DNA of 64,000 nucleotides, taken from the NCBI RefSeq assembly GCF_945882965.1, contig NZ_CAMCWY010000009.1:1-64000 (forward strand). Reading direction: 5' to 3'. Shown piece after piece: positions 7,182 to 16,120 of the stretch. The translations under genes were made by a program, and so were the position numbers. The notes under the pieces were generated by a model. The model worked only from the letters and a program-made list of their open reading frames with translations. It searched no databases and was not told the DNA's origin. The DNA is from Sphingorhabdus sp. EL138 (GTDB lineage: Bacteria > Pseudomonadota > Alphaproteobacteria > Sphingomonadales > Sphingomonadaceae). Numbering within the stretch: the first letter of the stretch is position 1; the number at the start of each line of letters is the position of its first letter.

Positions 7182-9413
7182 TTACACACCCAGATTGCGA
7201 AATGCCAGACGGAACAGGAAGCTGTTGCCGCTCTGGGAATCGCCCACAGGCTGATAGTCGCGCCGCCACGTCAGGCTTAATGATAAGCAGTCGTCATCAT
7301 AGGAGATGCCAAGCCTATGCCGGATGGGATCGAAACCATCTGAGAGGATTGTAGGGTCTTCCTTGGCATCGGTAAGGTCAAGAATGGTCGATCCAAAAAC
7401 CGACCAGTAGCGCGCCACACGGACACGCCCAGCGAGACGAATTTCTTCGCGGTCCTTCAAATCTTCTAGCGTCGGACCAATGTTGCGGTTCAACTTAAGG
7501 TAGCCCGCCTGCAAATAGGTTCCGCGCGAGCCGACAGTGGCGTCGACTTCGTTACGCCGGATGGACAAATTGTCCTTATCCAATCTGAAACGGTGCGTTA
7601 GTTTTAAGATATTTTTGTATTGAAATTCTGAACGGCCAACAATGTCTGATGCTTTATCCGAAAGTCCTGTTCCGTCGGGGAAAATCGAAGCCTGGTTGGA
7701 TAGGCGGTAGCTTTGGCCCAAATTGACAACTGCCGTAAAATTAGTCTTCCGCAAGGCCCAGTCAAAGCCATAGGTTATGCGATAATCATCTTCAAACCTG
7801 TCATAGCCTGGAAACCGGTTCAACGCGAAAAGATTGCTATCCTCAAGGTCGACAGCCCGCGAATCTTCGTTTGGAATCTTTAGATTGCTAATGGCCGGCG
7901 CTGCCACGACCTGAACGCGCGGCGTGAAAATCTGCGTACCGCCAAAGGCCTGTCCTACAAAAGGCCATTTAACGTCTGCTGCCGCTGCAAATATGCCGCG
8001 CGTTTGCCAGCCGGTTTCACCGCGGTAAATTGCGGTAAGCGTGCTTGCATTATCGTTGCTGTGATAGACATCTCCACGTGCAAGCATATTAAAGCTCACT
8101 TCTTGACCAAGGCCAGTAATGGTCCGCAAGTCCCACTTGGCAGAAGCAAAGGCCCGTTGCGTGTCTTGCCCCTCCGTGCGGGCAATGGCTAGGCTGTTGG
8201 CCTGAAGCTGCAAAGTTCCCCCAACCACTGGGGCATTCATACGCAAGCGGTAATCTATTTCGGGCAGCGCGATGGGCGCAAGCCCTTGCGGGTCGCCTGT
8301 ACGCAAGGTCTGCACAGCCCAGCCTGCCAAGGAAAAATAGCTTTTGTCCCCGATGCGCTCCGCCGAAAAAGTCGAACGCAGCCTGTCGTCGCGGCTTATG
8401 TCATAGCGCCGAAGGAATGTTCGGTCAGATGCATAGCGGCCGGATGCGGAAAATGACCAATATGGGTCGAATTGAAACCGGCCAGCGCCCTCCAGATATC
8501 CCCGAAACACATTTGACCCAACAGCGCTTACAACGCCGCTCGTACTAATGCGGTCGCTATATGTGCCATATGCCGTCAGGTCGACCGCGCCATATTTTTC
8601 CAATGACCGAAAATTTACGCGGCCCAAAGGTGCCGCATCGGAAAATGCCGTGACTGATCCGGTTAAATCCCGATTTTGGGAAATGCGCCAATAATAAGAT
8701 TGCTCCAGCTCAACGCCGTTGTTGCGCGAGAAACCGATGCTTGGAACGAGAAAGCCGCTGCCCGCTTTTATACCGACAGGGTGCGATAATAGCGGTAATG
8801 GTATGATGGGTAAACCAAAGAGCTCAATACGCGCGCCTTCGTAATGAACACGTTTCTTGGCGGGGTCATAGACGACTTTGACGGCCTTTACCTCCCAGCT
8901 TGGCTTTTTCGGGCAGCCATCTGCGGTTTTCACCGCACACGCCGTGTAAGCTGCATAGTTTAGCGTGTAGACGCCATCTGTGCGTGCACCACGATTGGCG
9001 GCGAGGCGGCTCTTGTCGGCGAGTACCACCAGCATATTGTTGATAACGCCGTCTTTTAGGGCGTCTGTAAGCTCGACTTTGTCGCCATAAGCCACGTCGC
9101 CTTCTGGTCCGACCGTCCGGATATTTCCCTCGGCCACAACTTGGCCCGTCGTGCGGTTCCAAAGGATGGTATCTGCGCGCACGAAATAACCTTCGCGATT
9201 TGCAATTACGTCGCCTCTGGCCGTTACAATTTCGGTATTCGAGTCAAATTCGACAACCGCAGCGGAAAACCCGATCTGGTCGCTGGTCTGTTGTGTTTTT
9301 TCGGCTGATGCTGCGGTTTGAGCCATCGCGACTGCCGGCAACGCGCTGCATCCGAGCAATATCGGCATAAGCAAAGCACGAAAAGGGGTAGGCCGAGGGG
9401 CAGAAATAATCAT
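7182..9413 (-). CDS. lptD: LPS-assembly protein LptD
   Basis: LptD is the outer-membrane beta-barrel that inserts lipopolysaccharide, together with LptE. The N-terminal OstA/LptA-like periplasmic domain covers roughly residues 45-200 of the chosen form (SNTEIVTARGDVIANREGY, then LADKSRLAANRGARTDG), followed by a long barrel of alternating aromatic strands that ends in SFLFRLAFRNLGV. I chose the ATG at 9413 because it begins MIISAPRPTPFRALLMPILL, a plausible signal peptide with cleavage after AVAMA. Longer in-frame starts up to 9512 add a segment that does not look like a leader. It heads the lptD-surA-pdxA-ksgA group and is divergent from pepA. Confidence 0.93.
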   Translation of the reverse strand: MIISAPRPTPFRALLMPILLGCSALPAVAMAQTAASAEKTQQTSDQIGFSAAVVEFDSNTEIVTARGDVIANREGYFVRADTILWNRTTGQVVAEGNIRTVGPEGDVAYGDKVELTDALKDGVINNMLVVLADKSRLAANRGARTDGVYTLNYAAYTACAVKTADGCPKKPSWEVKAVKVVYDPAKKRVHYEGARIELFGLPIIPLPLLSHPVGIKAGSGFLVPSIGFSRNNGVELEQSYYWRISQNRDLTGSVTAFSDAAPLGRVNFRSLEKYGAVDLTAYGTYSDRISTSGVVSAVGSNVFRGYLEGAGRFQFDPYWSFSASGRYASDRTFLRRYDISRDDRLRSTFSAERIGDKSYFSLAGWAVQTLRTGDPQGLAPIALPEIDYRLRMNAPVVGGTLQLQANSLAIARTEGQDTQRAFASAKWDLRTITGLGQEVSFNMLARGDVYHSNDNASTLTAIYRGETGWQTRGIFAAAADVKWPFVGQAFGGTQIFTPRVQVVAAPAISNLKIPNEDSRAVDLEDSNLFALNRFPGYDRFEDDYRITYGFDWALRKTNFTAVVNLGQSYRLSNQASIFPDGTGLSDKASDIVGRSEFQYKNILKLTHRFRLDKDNLSIRRNEVDATVGSRGTYLQAGYLKLNRNIGPTLEDLKDREEIRLAGRVRVARYWSVFGSTILDLTDAKEDPTILSDGFDPIRHRLGISYDDDCLSLSLTWRRDYQPVGDSQSGNSFLFRLAFRNLGV

Positions 9414-9590
9414 AAAAACCGATATGCCCTTTATCGCCGCTATTGCCGTGGGTCCACCCATGTTGCCGTGCATGGCAATATTTGGGTTAAAGCGCTGGCA
9501 CATTGATACCATCTTTTGCTTTAATCGGAACGGATAATAGGCCTATAGAAAAGTTAAACATGACACCCAGCGGAAAGGCTGTTCATTTCC

Positions 9591-11048
9591 ATGATCATCA
9601 ATTTTAACGATGCGCGCCCCCAAGATGCCGACGTGCTCGCATTTATCGTTACCAAAAGTACTTTTGCCGATTTCGAGTTTCTCTTGGAAAAAACGGACAT
9701 TATTCAAGCAACCGCAAAGCTTGCACGGTTTGAGGGTGCTGCTGGACAAAATTTTCTGTTTATCAACGAACAAGACGGCAAGTTGGTGCGTATTGTTCTG
9801 CTTGGTGTGGCGGAAGGTGAGGCGGCTGATTACCAGAAAGTTGGCGGCGACATTATCGCCAAGGTGCAGACATCGGGCGCAAAGCACATTGCCGTTCATG
9901 GGGCTAATTTGACCGCGCAACACGCAGCAGAGGTTGCTTTTGGCGCAACGCTGCGCAACTGGCGGATGGACAAATATCGCACCAAATTGCCCGAAACGTC
10001 AAAGCCGACCGTGGAATCGTTCACCGTCGTTGCTGCGCCTGCACAGGCCAGCGCACACTGGACAAGTTACCATGCAGTGGCCGAAGGCGTTGCCTTGACT
10101 AAGGAATTGGTAACTGAACCTGCAAATATCATTTATCCCGAAAGCTTTGTTGAGCGTTGCCAGCATTTAAAAGAACTGGGCGTGGAAATTAGCGTCCTAG
10201 ATGATCAGGATATGGCAGCGCTTGGCATGGGGGCGCTGTTGGGCGTGGCGCAAGGCTCTCGTCGCCCTGCGCGCCTGCTGGTAATGAAATGGGACGGCAC
10301 TGGCGGCGCCCAGCAGCGGCCAGTCGCTTTGGTCGGCAAGGGTGTGACGTTCGATACAGGTGGTATCTCCATCAAGCCAGCGGCAGGCATGGAAGATATG
10401 AAATGGGATATGGGCGGTGCGGGCGCGGTCGCAGGTGCCATGAAGGCATTGGCGGGACGCAAGGCTAAGGCGTATGTCGTGGGCGTCTGCGGCCTTGTGG
10501 AGAATATGCCGGACGGTAATGCGCAACGTCCCGGTGATGTCGTTACGTCAATGTCGGGCCAAACGATTGAGGTGCTGAACACCGACGCAGAAGGCCGCCT
10601 TGTATTGTGCGACGCGCTCCATTGGGTACAGGAGAATTATAACCCAGAATATATCGTCGATTTGGCGACACTGACAGGCGCGATCATTGTGTCGCTTGGC
10701 AGTGAATATGCAGGGCTATTCTCGAACAGTGATGAACTTGCCGATAAGCTCACGGCGGCGGGTAAGGCATCAGGTGACCCTTTATGGCGTTTCCCCTTGT
10801 CGAAGGCTTATGACAAGATGATCGACAGCCCGATTGCCGATATGAAGAATATCGGCGGGAAAGGCGCAGGCTCCATTACCGCCGCGCAATTCTTGGGCCG
10901 CTTTATTAAGGACGGCGTGAAATGGGCGCATCTTGATATTGCCGGGACAGTGTGGGCCGACAAGCCGGGTACGGTATGGGACAAGGGCGCAACCGGATAT
11001 GGCGTGCGTTTGCTTGATCGCTTCGTCGCCGACAATTTCGAAGGCTGA
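9591..11048 (+). CDS. pepA: Leucyl (cytosol) aminopeptidase, M17
   Basis: Dinuclear metal aminopeptidase that removes N-terminal residues from peptides in the cytoplasm. 485 residues. The M17 signature NTDAEGRL lies at 330-337, preceded by the catalytic and metal-binding segments GKGVTFDTGGISIK (about 250-262) and MKWDMGGAGAV (about 270-280). The N-terminal macro-like domain is more divergent. Starts at ATG 9591. It faces away from lptD across 177 bases, and holC follows after 12 bases, so pepA-holC are probably cotranscribed, a known arrangement in proteobacteria. Confidence 0.95.
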   Translation: MIINFNDARPQDADVLAFIVTKSTFADFEFLLEKTDIIQATAKLARFEGAAGQNFLFINEQDGKLVRIVLLGVAEGEAADYQKVGGDIIAKVQTSGAKHIAVHGANLTAQHAAEVAFGATLRNWRMDKYRTKLPETSKPTVESFTVVAAPAQASAHWTSYHAVAEGVALTKELVTEPANIIYPESFVERCQHLKELGVEISVLDDQDMAALGMGALLGVAQGSRRPARLLVMKWDGTGGAQQRPVALVGKGVTFDTGGISIKPAAGMEDMKWDMGGAGAVAGAMKALAGRKAKAYVVGVCGLVENMPDGNAQRPGDVVTSMSGQTIEVLNTDAEGRLVLCDALHWVQENYNPEYIVDLATLTGAIIVSLGSEYAGLFSNSDELADKLTAAGKASGDPLWRFPLSKAYDKMIDSPIADMKNIGGKGAGSITAAQFLGRFIKDGVKWAHLDIAGTVWADKPGTVWDKGATGYGVRLLDRFVADNFEG

Positions 11049-11060
11049 TGTAGCCGCATC

Positions 11061-11492
11061 ATGCAGGTCGATTTCTACCAGCTCACCCGCGATCCTGCTG
11101 AAAAAATACTCTCAGTCATTGCCCAGCGTATATTGGACGATGGCGGGCGGTTATTGATCGTCAGTGACGACAGCCTGCAATTGGACGCCATATCGTCCGC
11201 GCTTTGGACGGCAAAGGCGAACAGCTTTCTCGCGCATGCCAAAGCAGGCGAGGGGGAGGATGCCCTGCAACCCATATTGCTGTCGGATAATACCGACGCT
11301 GCAAATAAAGCGCGTTTTGTTGCCGTTGCCGATGGAAATTGGCGTCCGATTGAAAAAGAGTTCGATCGCATTTTTTATCTCTTTCCGCCCAGCCATATCG
11401 ACAACGCACGCGCGGCATGGCGCAGCTTAAGCGATGGTGTAGAACGGCGTTACTGGAAACAGGATGGCGGCAAATGGGTGCAAGGCCCATAA
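11061..11492 (+). CDS. holC: DNA polymerase III subunit chi
   Basis: Chi links the clamp loader to SSB on the lagging strand. 143 residues. MQVDFYQLTRDPAEKILSVI is the family opening; the Rossmann-like core (RLLIVSDDSLQLDAIS) and the late segment FDRIFYLFPPS are present. The gene starts 12 bases after pepA, which supports the call. Sequence conservation in this family is low, so the assignment rests on the opening motif, length and neighbourhood. Confidence 0.88.
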   Translation: MQVDFYQLTRDPAEKILSVIAQRILDDGGRLLIVSDDSLQLDAISSALWTAKANSFLAHAKAGEGEDALQPILLSDNTDAANKARFVAVADGNWRPIEKEFDRIFYLFPPSHIDNARAAWRSLSDGVERRYWKQDGGKWVQGP

Positions 11493-11560
11493 AGCTTGCA
11501 AAAAAGGCCAAGCGTCGTTAGACGCGCGCCAAATTCACCCCTATATTTTTGGAGCATCTC

Positions 11561-11983
11561 ATGGCGGTTACGCGCACATTTTCGATCATTAAGCCCGACG
11601 CAACACGCCGCAACCTGACAGGTGCCGTGACCAAAATGCTTGAAGAAGCTGGCCTGCGCATTGTGGCTTCAAAGCGCATCCACATGTCGCGCGAACAAGC
11701 CGAAGGCTTTTATGCTGTGCACAAAGAGCGTCCCTTCTTTGGCGAGCTCGTTGAATTCATGATCAGCGGACCAGTCGTCGTGCAAGTGCTTGAAGGCGAT
11801 AACGCCATGCAGCGCAACCGCGACATCATGGGCGCGACCAACCCTGAAAATGCCGAACCCGGCACCATCCGCAAGGAACTCGCCGAAAGCATCGAAGCCA
11901 ACACCGTGCATGGTTCGGACAGCTATGAAAACGCCGCCATCGAAATCGCCTATTTCTTCAAGCCTGAAGAGATTGTTGGGTAA
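11561..11983 (+). CDS. ndk: Nucleoside diphosphate kinase
   Basis: Transfers gamma-phosphate between nucleoside triphosphates and diphosphates by way of a phosphohistidine. 140 residues. [17 protein letters not shown] is the N-terminal signature. The active-site His is in NTVHGSDS near 117, followed by the usual [11 protein letters not shown] end. ATG 11561 is preceded by GGAG at good spacing (TTTTTGGAGCATCTC). A TTG start 12 bases further upstream would overrun that ribosome binding site and is rejected. Confidence 0.97.
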   Translation: MAVTRTFSIIKPDATRRNLTGAVTKMLEEAGLRIVASKRIHMSREQAEGFYAVHKERPFFGELVEFMISGPVVVQVLEGDNAMQRNRDIMGATNPENAEPGTIRKELAESIEANTVHGSDSYENAAIEIAYFFKPEEIVG

Positions 11984-11984
11984 T

Positions 11985-12299
11985 TTATCCTCGAAAAGGC
12001 GATTTTTTCCATAAATCGTCGAGTACGTGCAGTTTATCTTCACTGACCCGCTCGGCAGGCGGCCAAGGGCCGTCTGCCGACATGGAGCGAAACGCTTTTT
12101 CGCGTGCAGATTCCGAAGGCCAAAGCGCAACTGCGACTAATTCTTCATTTGCACCACGACCAAGGCATGAGCCAAAAGACCCATACTCGGAGCCTTGGCG
12201 CGTTAAATCGCGCCAGCGATTTCGAAAATCTGCCTCATGTTCAGGAGCCACACGCCACCGATAAATGGCAATAAATCCGGTGGTAGCGTTAGAATTCAT
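11985..12299 (-). CDS. Small antibiotic biosynthesis monooxygenase-like (dimeric alpha/beta barrel) protein
   Basis: 104 residues that fit the ABM/dimeric ferredoxin-like fold: FIAIYRWRVAPEHEADFRNR is the typical first strand and helix, followed by a SCLGR strand and VAVALWPSESARE. Such proteins range from true monooxygenases to enzymes of unknown role, so no reaction is assigned. Its start overlaps the end of purN by 11 bases, so it is probably the last gene of a purM-purN transcript. Its end converges on ndk with one base between the two stop codons. Confidence 0.75.
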   Translation of the reverse strand: MNSNATTGFIAIYRWRVAPEHEADFRNRWRDLTRQGSEYGSFGSCLGRGANEELVAVALWPSESAREKAFRSMSADGPWPPAERVSEDKLHVLDDLWKKSPFRG

Positions 12300-13236
12300 T
12301 GGCTAAGTCCATGAACCTAGTCAGCTTCTTCGGTGCCACCGCGCGCCAGCTTTTGGCGATCCAGTCGCCGATATGGTCCCAATCGGTGTCGCCAAGGTCT
12401 AGCCGGATGCCGACCCACCCATCCCCGAAATAGGCAGGGCGATAATAACGCTCCGCGTTGCTGTCGATCAGCATAGCTTGCTCCTCCGCACCGCTGATTT
12501 TCACCAATAGCGCGGTTTTGCCGTCGCCGTGATGGTCGATAGACACATAAGCGAATTTCTTGCCACCAACGATGCCGAAGCACGGCATGCCATGGGATGA
12601 TACTTCGTCGGCTTCAGGTTGGGCGAGGGCAAGGGTACGGACTTGCGCCGTCAGATATTCCGGGTTGGTATCGCGCGCGACAAAATTGGCCAGCGTCTTG
12701 GGGTATAATTGATACTCCGCCATTTTAACGCGGTCGGCGAGCGTATCTGCGGTGTCGCCGGGCAAAATCGCCACCTCGATTTGGCCAAGCACGGGGCCAT
12801 CGTCCAATTCCGCCGTGACCAAATGCACGCTGGTCCCCGCGACTGTGTCTTTGGCCTGTATGGCCCTTTGATGTGTATGTAGCCCCTTATATTTCGGCAG
12901 CAAAGACGGGTGGATATTGAGCATGCGCCCATACCATTTTGCGACGAATTCTGTGGACAATATCCGCATATACCCCGCCAAAGCGATATAGGCCGCGCCT
13001 GCCTCGATGATCGCGTCGTGCATGAGCGCGTCATGCGCGGCACGGTCAAGGCCGATATGTGACACCACAAAGGTTGGAATGCCCTCTGTTGCGGCGATTT
13101 TTAGTCCTTCTGCATCTGGGTTGTTGCTGGCGACCAGAATGATTTCATAGGGGCAGCTTGGCAATTTAGAGGCGAACAACAAGGCGGCCATATTGGTGCC
13201 CGCGCCGGAGATTAGGACGGCGACTTTAGCTTTCAT
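12289..13236 (-). CDS. purN: Phosphoribosylglycinamide formyltransferase fused to a C-terminal MmcQ/YjbR-like domain
   Basis: Residues 1 to about 190 are a complete GAR transformylase (purine pathway; uses 10-formyltetrahydrofolate). KVAVLISGAGTNMAALL binds phosphate, and the catalytic triad is Asn107 and His109 (MLNIHPSLLP) with the late Asp at 145-146 in ELDDGPV. Residues from about 199 to 305 are a second domain absent from ordinary PurN of about 190-220 residues. It carries HGMPCFGIVGGKKFAYVSI, LVKISGAEEQAMLI and YFGDGWVGIRLD, and ends in a tryptophan-containing helix, the pattern of the small YjbR/MmcQ DNA-binding-like fold. The frame is continuous from 13236 to the stop. The start is ATG 13236, right after a GGGAGGGGAG ribosome binding site. 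Upstream codons belong to a GC-rich palindrome. Confidence 0.92.
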   Translation of the reverse strand: MKAKVAVLISGAGTNMAALLFASKLPSCPYEIILVASNNPDAEGLKIAATEGIPTFVVSHIGLDRAAHDALMHDAIIEAGAAYIALAGYMRILSTEFVAKWYGRMLNIHPSLLPKYKGLHTHQRAIQAKDTVAGTSVHLVTAELDDGPVLGQIEVAILPGDTADTLADRVKMAEYQLYPKTLANFVARDTNPEYLTAQVRTLALAQPEADEVSSHGMPCFGIVGGKKFAYVSIDHHGDGKTALLVKISGAEEQAMLIDSNAERYYRPAYFGDGWVGIRLDLGDTDWDHIGDWIAKSWRAVAPKKLTRFMDLANEF

Positions 13237-13243
13237 TTGCACT

Positions 13244-13266
13244 CCCCTCCCACAGGCGGGAGGGGG
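13244..13266. repeat. REP-like GC-rich palindrome between purM and purN
   Basis: CCCCTCCC (13244-13251) pairs with GGGAGGGG (13258-13265) around the six-base loop ACAGGC. It has the look of a short extragenic palindrome (the spurious translation reads PPPACGRG, a common REP artefact). On the minus strand the right-hand arm of the stem is the GGGAGGGG that would serve as the ribosome binding site of purN, so a folded stem would hide it. Confidence 0.75.
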
Positions 13267-13277
13267 ATAAAGGCAGT

Positions 13278-14384
13278 TTAGCCCACATAAGTCGCAGTCC
13301 AATCAGATTTCGCGCTCCATGTTTCGACAGAGCCCGTGACGGTGCAGCCTTTGTCGCCATCTGCAATGTGACCGATGTTGAACACCGTCTCACCAGCGGC
13401 CTCCAGGGTAGCTGTCACATCCGCTACATCCGCCTGCGCCACAACAACAGCCATGCCGACGCCACAGTTAAATGTGCGCGCCATTTCCTCTGGCTCAATA
13501 TTGCCCTGTGCCTGCAAAAACGCCATCAGGTGCGGTTGCATCCAAGCGTCCGCGTTGACATGCGCGTGAAGTCCAACTGGCAAAATACGCGGAATATTCT
13601 CAAGCAAACCGCCGCCCGTGATATGCGCCATTGCGTGGATTTTCCCAGTGCGCACCAGTGGCAGCAAGGACTTCACATAGATCCGTGTGGGCGCCATCAG
13701 CGCGTCGATCAGGATGACATTCTGGTCGAACAGAGCGGGACGATCAAGCTTCCAGCGCTTGTCCGCCGCAAGCCTGCGCACCAAGGAAAAGCCGTTGGAA
13801 TGCACGCCCGAAGACGCGAGGCCCAAGATGACATCGCCCGCCTCAATTTTGTCGGCGGTCAGGACTTGGTCGCGCTCCACTGCGCCGACACAAAAGCCAG
13901 CAAGGTCATAATCGCCGTCGTAATACATCCCGGGCATTTCCGCGGTCTCGCCGCCGATCAGCGCGCATCCAGCCAGTTTGCAGCCCTCAGCGATGCTGGC
14001 CACGACTGACGTCGCTATAGCATTGTCCAGCTTGCCGGTCGCATAATAATCAAGGAAAAACAACGGCTCTGCGCCTTGCACGATCAGGTCATTTGCGCAC
14101 ATCGCAACGAGGTCGATGCCGACGCCTTCATGCCGTCCGGACTCTATTGCTAGCTTCAGCTTTGTGCCCACACCGTCATTGGCCGCGACCAGTAACGGGT
14201 CATGAAACCCTGCCGCTTTCAAATCGAAGAACCCGGCAAATCCGCCAAGGTCGGCGTCGGCACCTGCACGACGCGTTGCTTTGGCCAGCGGCGCAATGGC
14301 GCGTACCAGGGCATTGCCAGTTTCGATGGAAACACCCGCCTTGGCATAAGTGTAGGATTCTGAGCTGTGATCTTTTGCGTCCAT
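13278..14384 (-). CDS. purM: Phosphoribosylformylglycinamidine cyclo-ligase (AIR synthetase)
   Basis: ATP-dependent closure of the imidazole ring in purine synthesis. 368 residues. The N-terminal [20 protein letters not shown], then [35 protein letters not shown] and [11 protein letters not shown], are the family's ATP and phosphate-site motifs. [16 protein letters not shown] lies in the C-terminal domain. Starts at ATG 14384. It leads the purM-purN pair, from which it is separated by a REP-like hairpin, and is divergent from the DUF2066-like gene across about 60 bases. Confidence 0.97.
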   Translation of the reverse strand: MDAKDHSSESYTYAKAGVSIETGNALVRAIAPLAKATRRAGADADLGGFAGFFDLKAAGFHDPLLVAANDGVGTKLKLAIESGRHEGVGIDLVAMCANDLIVQGAEPLFFLDYYATGKLDNAIATSVVASIAEGCKLAGCALIGGETAEMPGMYYDGDYDLAGFCVGAVERDQVLTADKIEAGDVILGLASSGVHSNGFSLVRRLAADKRWKLDRPALFDQNVILIDALMAPTRIYVKSLLPLVRTGKIHAMAHITGGGLLENIPRILPVGLHAHVNADAWMQPHLMAFLQAQGNIEPEEMARTFNCGVGMAVVVAQADVADVTATLEAAGETVFNIGHIADGDKGCTVTGSVETWSAKSDWTATYVG

Positions 14385-14445
14385 TTGTCGCCGTTAGCGA
14401 GAACAGGCTTGGAATTCCACGTCTATGTCGCCTAAAGGTGCGGAG

Positions 14446-15501
14446 ATGACAAATTTGCGCAAGAATTGGTTCCGCATATCAGCGATCGGCTTGCCTTTGG
14501 CGCTGGTTGGCGGCGGCATCGTGGTTGCGCAGATTGACGGGCCAAAGCGCGGTATTGCGCCGATTGCGAGCGCCGGCGACTTTGAAGTTACGGGCGTTTC
14601 GGTCAACGTGGTTGGCGACAACGCCTTTGAAGCACGAAAAAAGGGGTGGGAGCAGGCGCAGCGTATCGCTTGGGCGGCATTGTGGCGCAAAACCCATAAT
14701 GAAGCAGGGGCCGGTCTGTCCGATTCGACATTGGACGGCATCACTGCCGCCATTGTGGTGGAACAGGAACAAATTGGTCCACGTCGTTATGTTGCAAAAC
14801 TGGGCGTCTTGTTTGACCGTGCGCGCGCGGGTCAGTTGCTGGGCGTCAGCAGTGTTGCAAGGCGTTCTGCGCCTTTGATGTTGTTGCCCGTCACTTACTC
14901 TGCAGGTGCACCCACCGTGTTTGAACAGCGCACATCATGGCAACGGAGCTGGGCCAAATTTCGTACCGCAGACAGCACGATCGATTATGTTCGCCCAAGC
15001 GGGGCAGGCGGCGAGTCGCTTTTGTTGAATGCTGGCCAAGCGGAACGCCGCAGCCGCATTTGGTGGCGCACGATCCTTGACCAGTTCGGTGCGGCGGACG
15101 TTATCATTCCCATCGCGCGGATTGAACGGCAATGGCCCGGTGGTCCAGTCATAGGACGTTTCTCGGCGCGTTATGGTCCGGATAACAAGTTTCTGGGTGC
15201 ATTCACGCTGCGCACATCGAATAGCGCGGGCATTCCTGCGATGATGGATCAAGCCGTATTGCGGATGGATCAATTGTTCCAATCGGCCCTCTCCTCGGGA
15301 CGCCTGCGGGCTGATGCATCTTTGGTCCTAGAACCCGACGTGGTCGAGGGCGAGGATTTGGAGAGCGAAGTCGAAGACACCGCGGCTTTAAATGAAACTG
15401 GCACACCATTGCAGGAACCGGCCGCGCCATCGCTTGACGACGTTGTCAAATCCATCGTGCCAGAGTCGCAGCTTCCTTCCGCGCCTCAACCCCGGCCATA
15501 A
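14446..15501 (+). CDS. Exported DUF2066-like protein of unknown function
   Basis: About 351 residues. The N-terminus TNLRKNWFRISAIGLPLALV is a signal peptide or anchor, followed by a compact domain with alternating strands and helices (GDFEVTGVSVNVVGDNAFEA, WEQAQRIAWAALWRK, RRYVAKLGVLFDRARA). The C-terminal 60 residues are acidic and then Pro/Ala-rich, and look disordered. I assign it to DUF2066 mainly from position: as I recall, the order purN-purM-DUF2066-hda is conserved in several proteobacteria. No reaction is known. ATG 14446 is chosen because AAAGGTG lies 8 bases upstream; the ATG at 14425 has no such site. hda follows after 17 bases. Confidence 0.6.
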   Translation: MTNLRKNWFRISAIGLPLALVGGGIVVAQIDGPKRGIAPIASAGDFEVTGVSVNVVGDNAFEARKKGWEQAQRIAWAALWRKTHNEAGAGLSDSTLDGITAAIVVEQEQIGPRRYVAKLGVLFDRARAGQLLGVSSVARRSAPLMLLPVTYSAGAPTVFEQRTSWQRSWAKFRTADSTIDYVRPSGAGGESLLLNAGQAERRSRIWWRTILDQFGAADVIIPIARIERQWPGGPVIGRFSARYGPDNKFLGAFTLRTSNSAGIPAMMDQAVLRMDQLFQSALSSGRLRADASLVLEPDVVEGEDLESEVEDTAALNETGTPLQEPAAPSLDDVVKSIVPESQLPSAPQPRP

Positions 15502-15518
15502 GGGCATTTAGCGGGTCG

Positions 15519-16103
15519 ATGCGTCAAATTGCCTTGCCCTTGGACGAGTTGCGCAGTGGCGCGTCGTCCAGCCTCATCATCACGGAATCAAACGCAGCGG
15601 CCTTTGCCGGGCTGTCCAGTGCGGCGGCCTGGGCAAAGGGCTGTGCAATTCTTACAGGGCCGGCGCGCTCCGGAAAAACACTGATGGCGCGCTATTTCTC
15701 GGGAAAGAATGGCACCGTCATTGATGAAGCCGAGGCGAGCGCTGACGAAACAATTTTCAATGCGTGGAACCGTTCGCAAGAAAGCGGCGTGCCGTTATTG
15801 CTGATATCGCGTTGGCAACCTGCGGAATGGAGTGTTGCACTGCCCGATTTGCAGTCGCGATTAGGCGCGGCAATGTTGCTCGAAATCGCGCCGCCGGATG
15901 ACGAGATGATTGAACAATTACTGCAAAAACAGCTTTCCGACCGAGGCGCAGCGATTAGCATCGATGTCTTAAGCTATGTGAAGCGGCGTATCGAACGCAG
16001 CTATGTTGCCATTGAAAAATTTGCGCGATCCGCAAACGCCATGGCGCTCTCGGAAAATGCGCCCGTAAATTTGACCTTGGTAAAAAAAGTTCTCGAAGAC
16101 TGA
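15519..16103 (+). CDS. hda: DnaA-homologous regulatory inactivator Hda-like protein
   Basis: AAA+ protein related to DnaA domain III; Hda with the sliding clamp stimulates ATP hydrolysis by DnaA after initiation. 194 residues. The first residues RQIALPLDEL contain a QxxLPL-type clamp-binding motif. Walker A is GPARSGKT (47-54), Walker B is around TVIDEAEA, and a sensor-II-like helix (SYVKRRIERSYVAIEKFARS) lies near the end. No DNA-binding domain IV is present, which separates it from DnaA. It follows the DUF2066-like gene closely and converges on rnd. Confidence 0.85.
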   Translation: MRQIALPLDELRSGASSSLIITESNAAAFAGLSSAAAWAKGCAILTGPARSGKTLMARYFSGKNGTVIDEAEASADETIFNAWNRSQESGVPLLLISRWQPAEWSVALPDLQSRLGAAMLLEIAPPDDEMIEQLLQKQLSDRGAAISIDVLSYVKRRIERSYVAIEKFARSANAMALSENAPVNLTLVKKVLED

Positions 16104-16120
16104 TTTAAGTGGGCCTGACC

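Noticed and set aside
9414-9512. 33-codon N-terminal extension of lptD
   Set aside because: The extension would bury the signal peptide that begins at the ATG at 9413.
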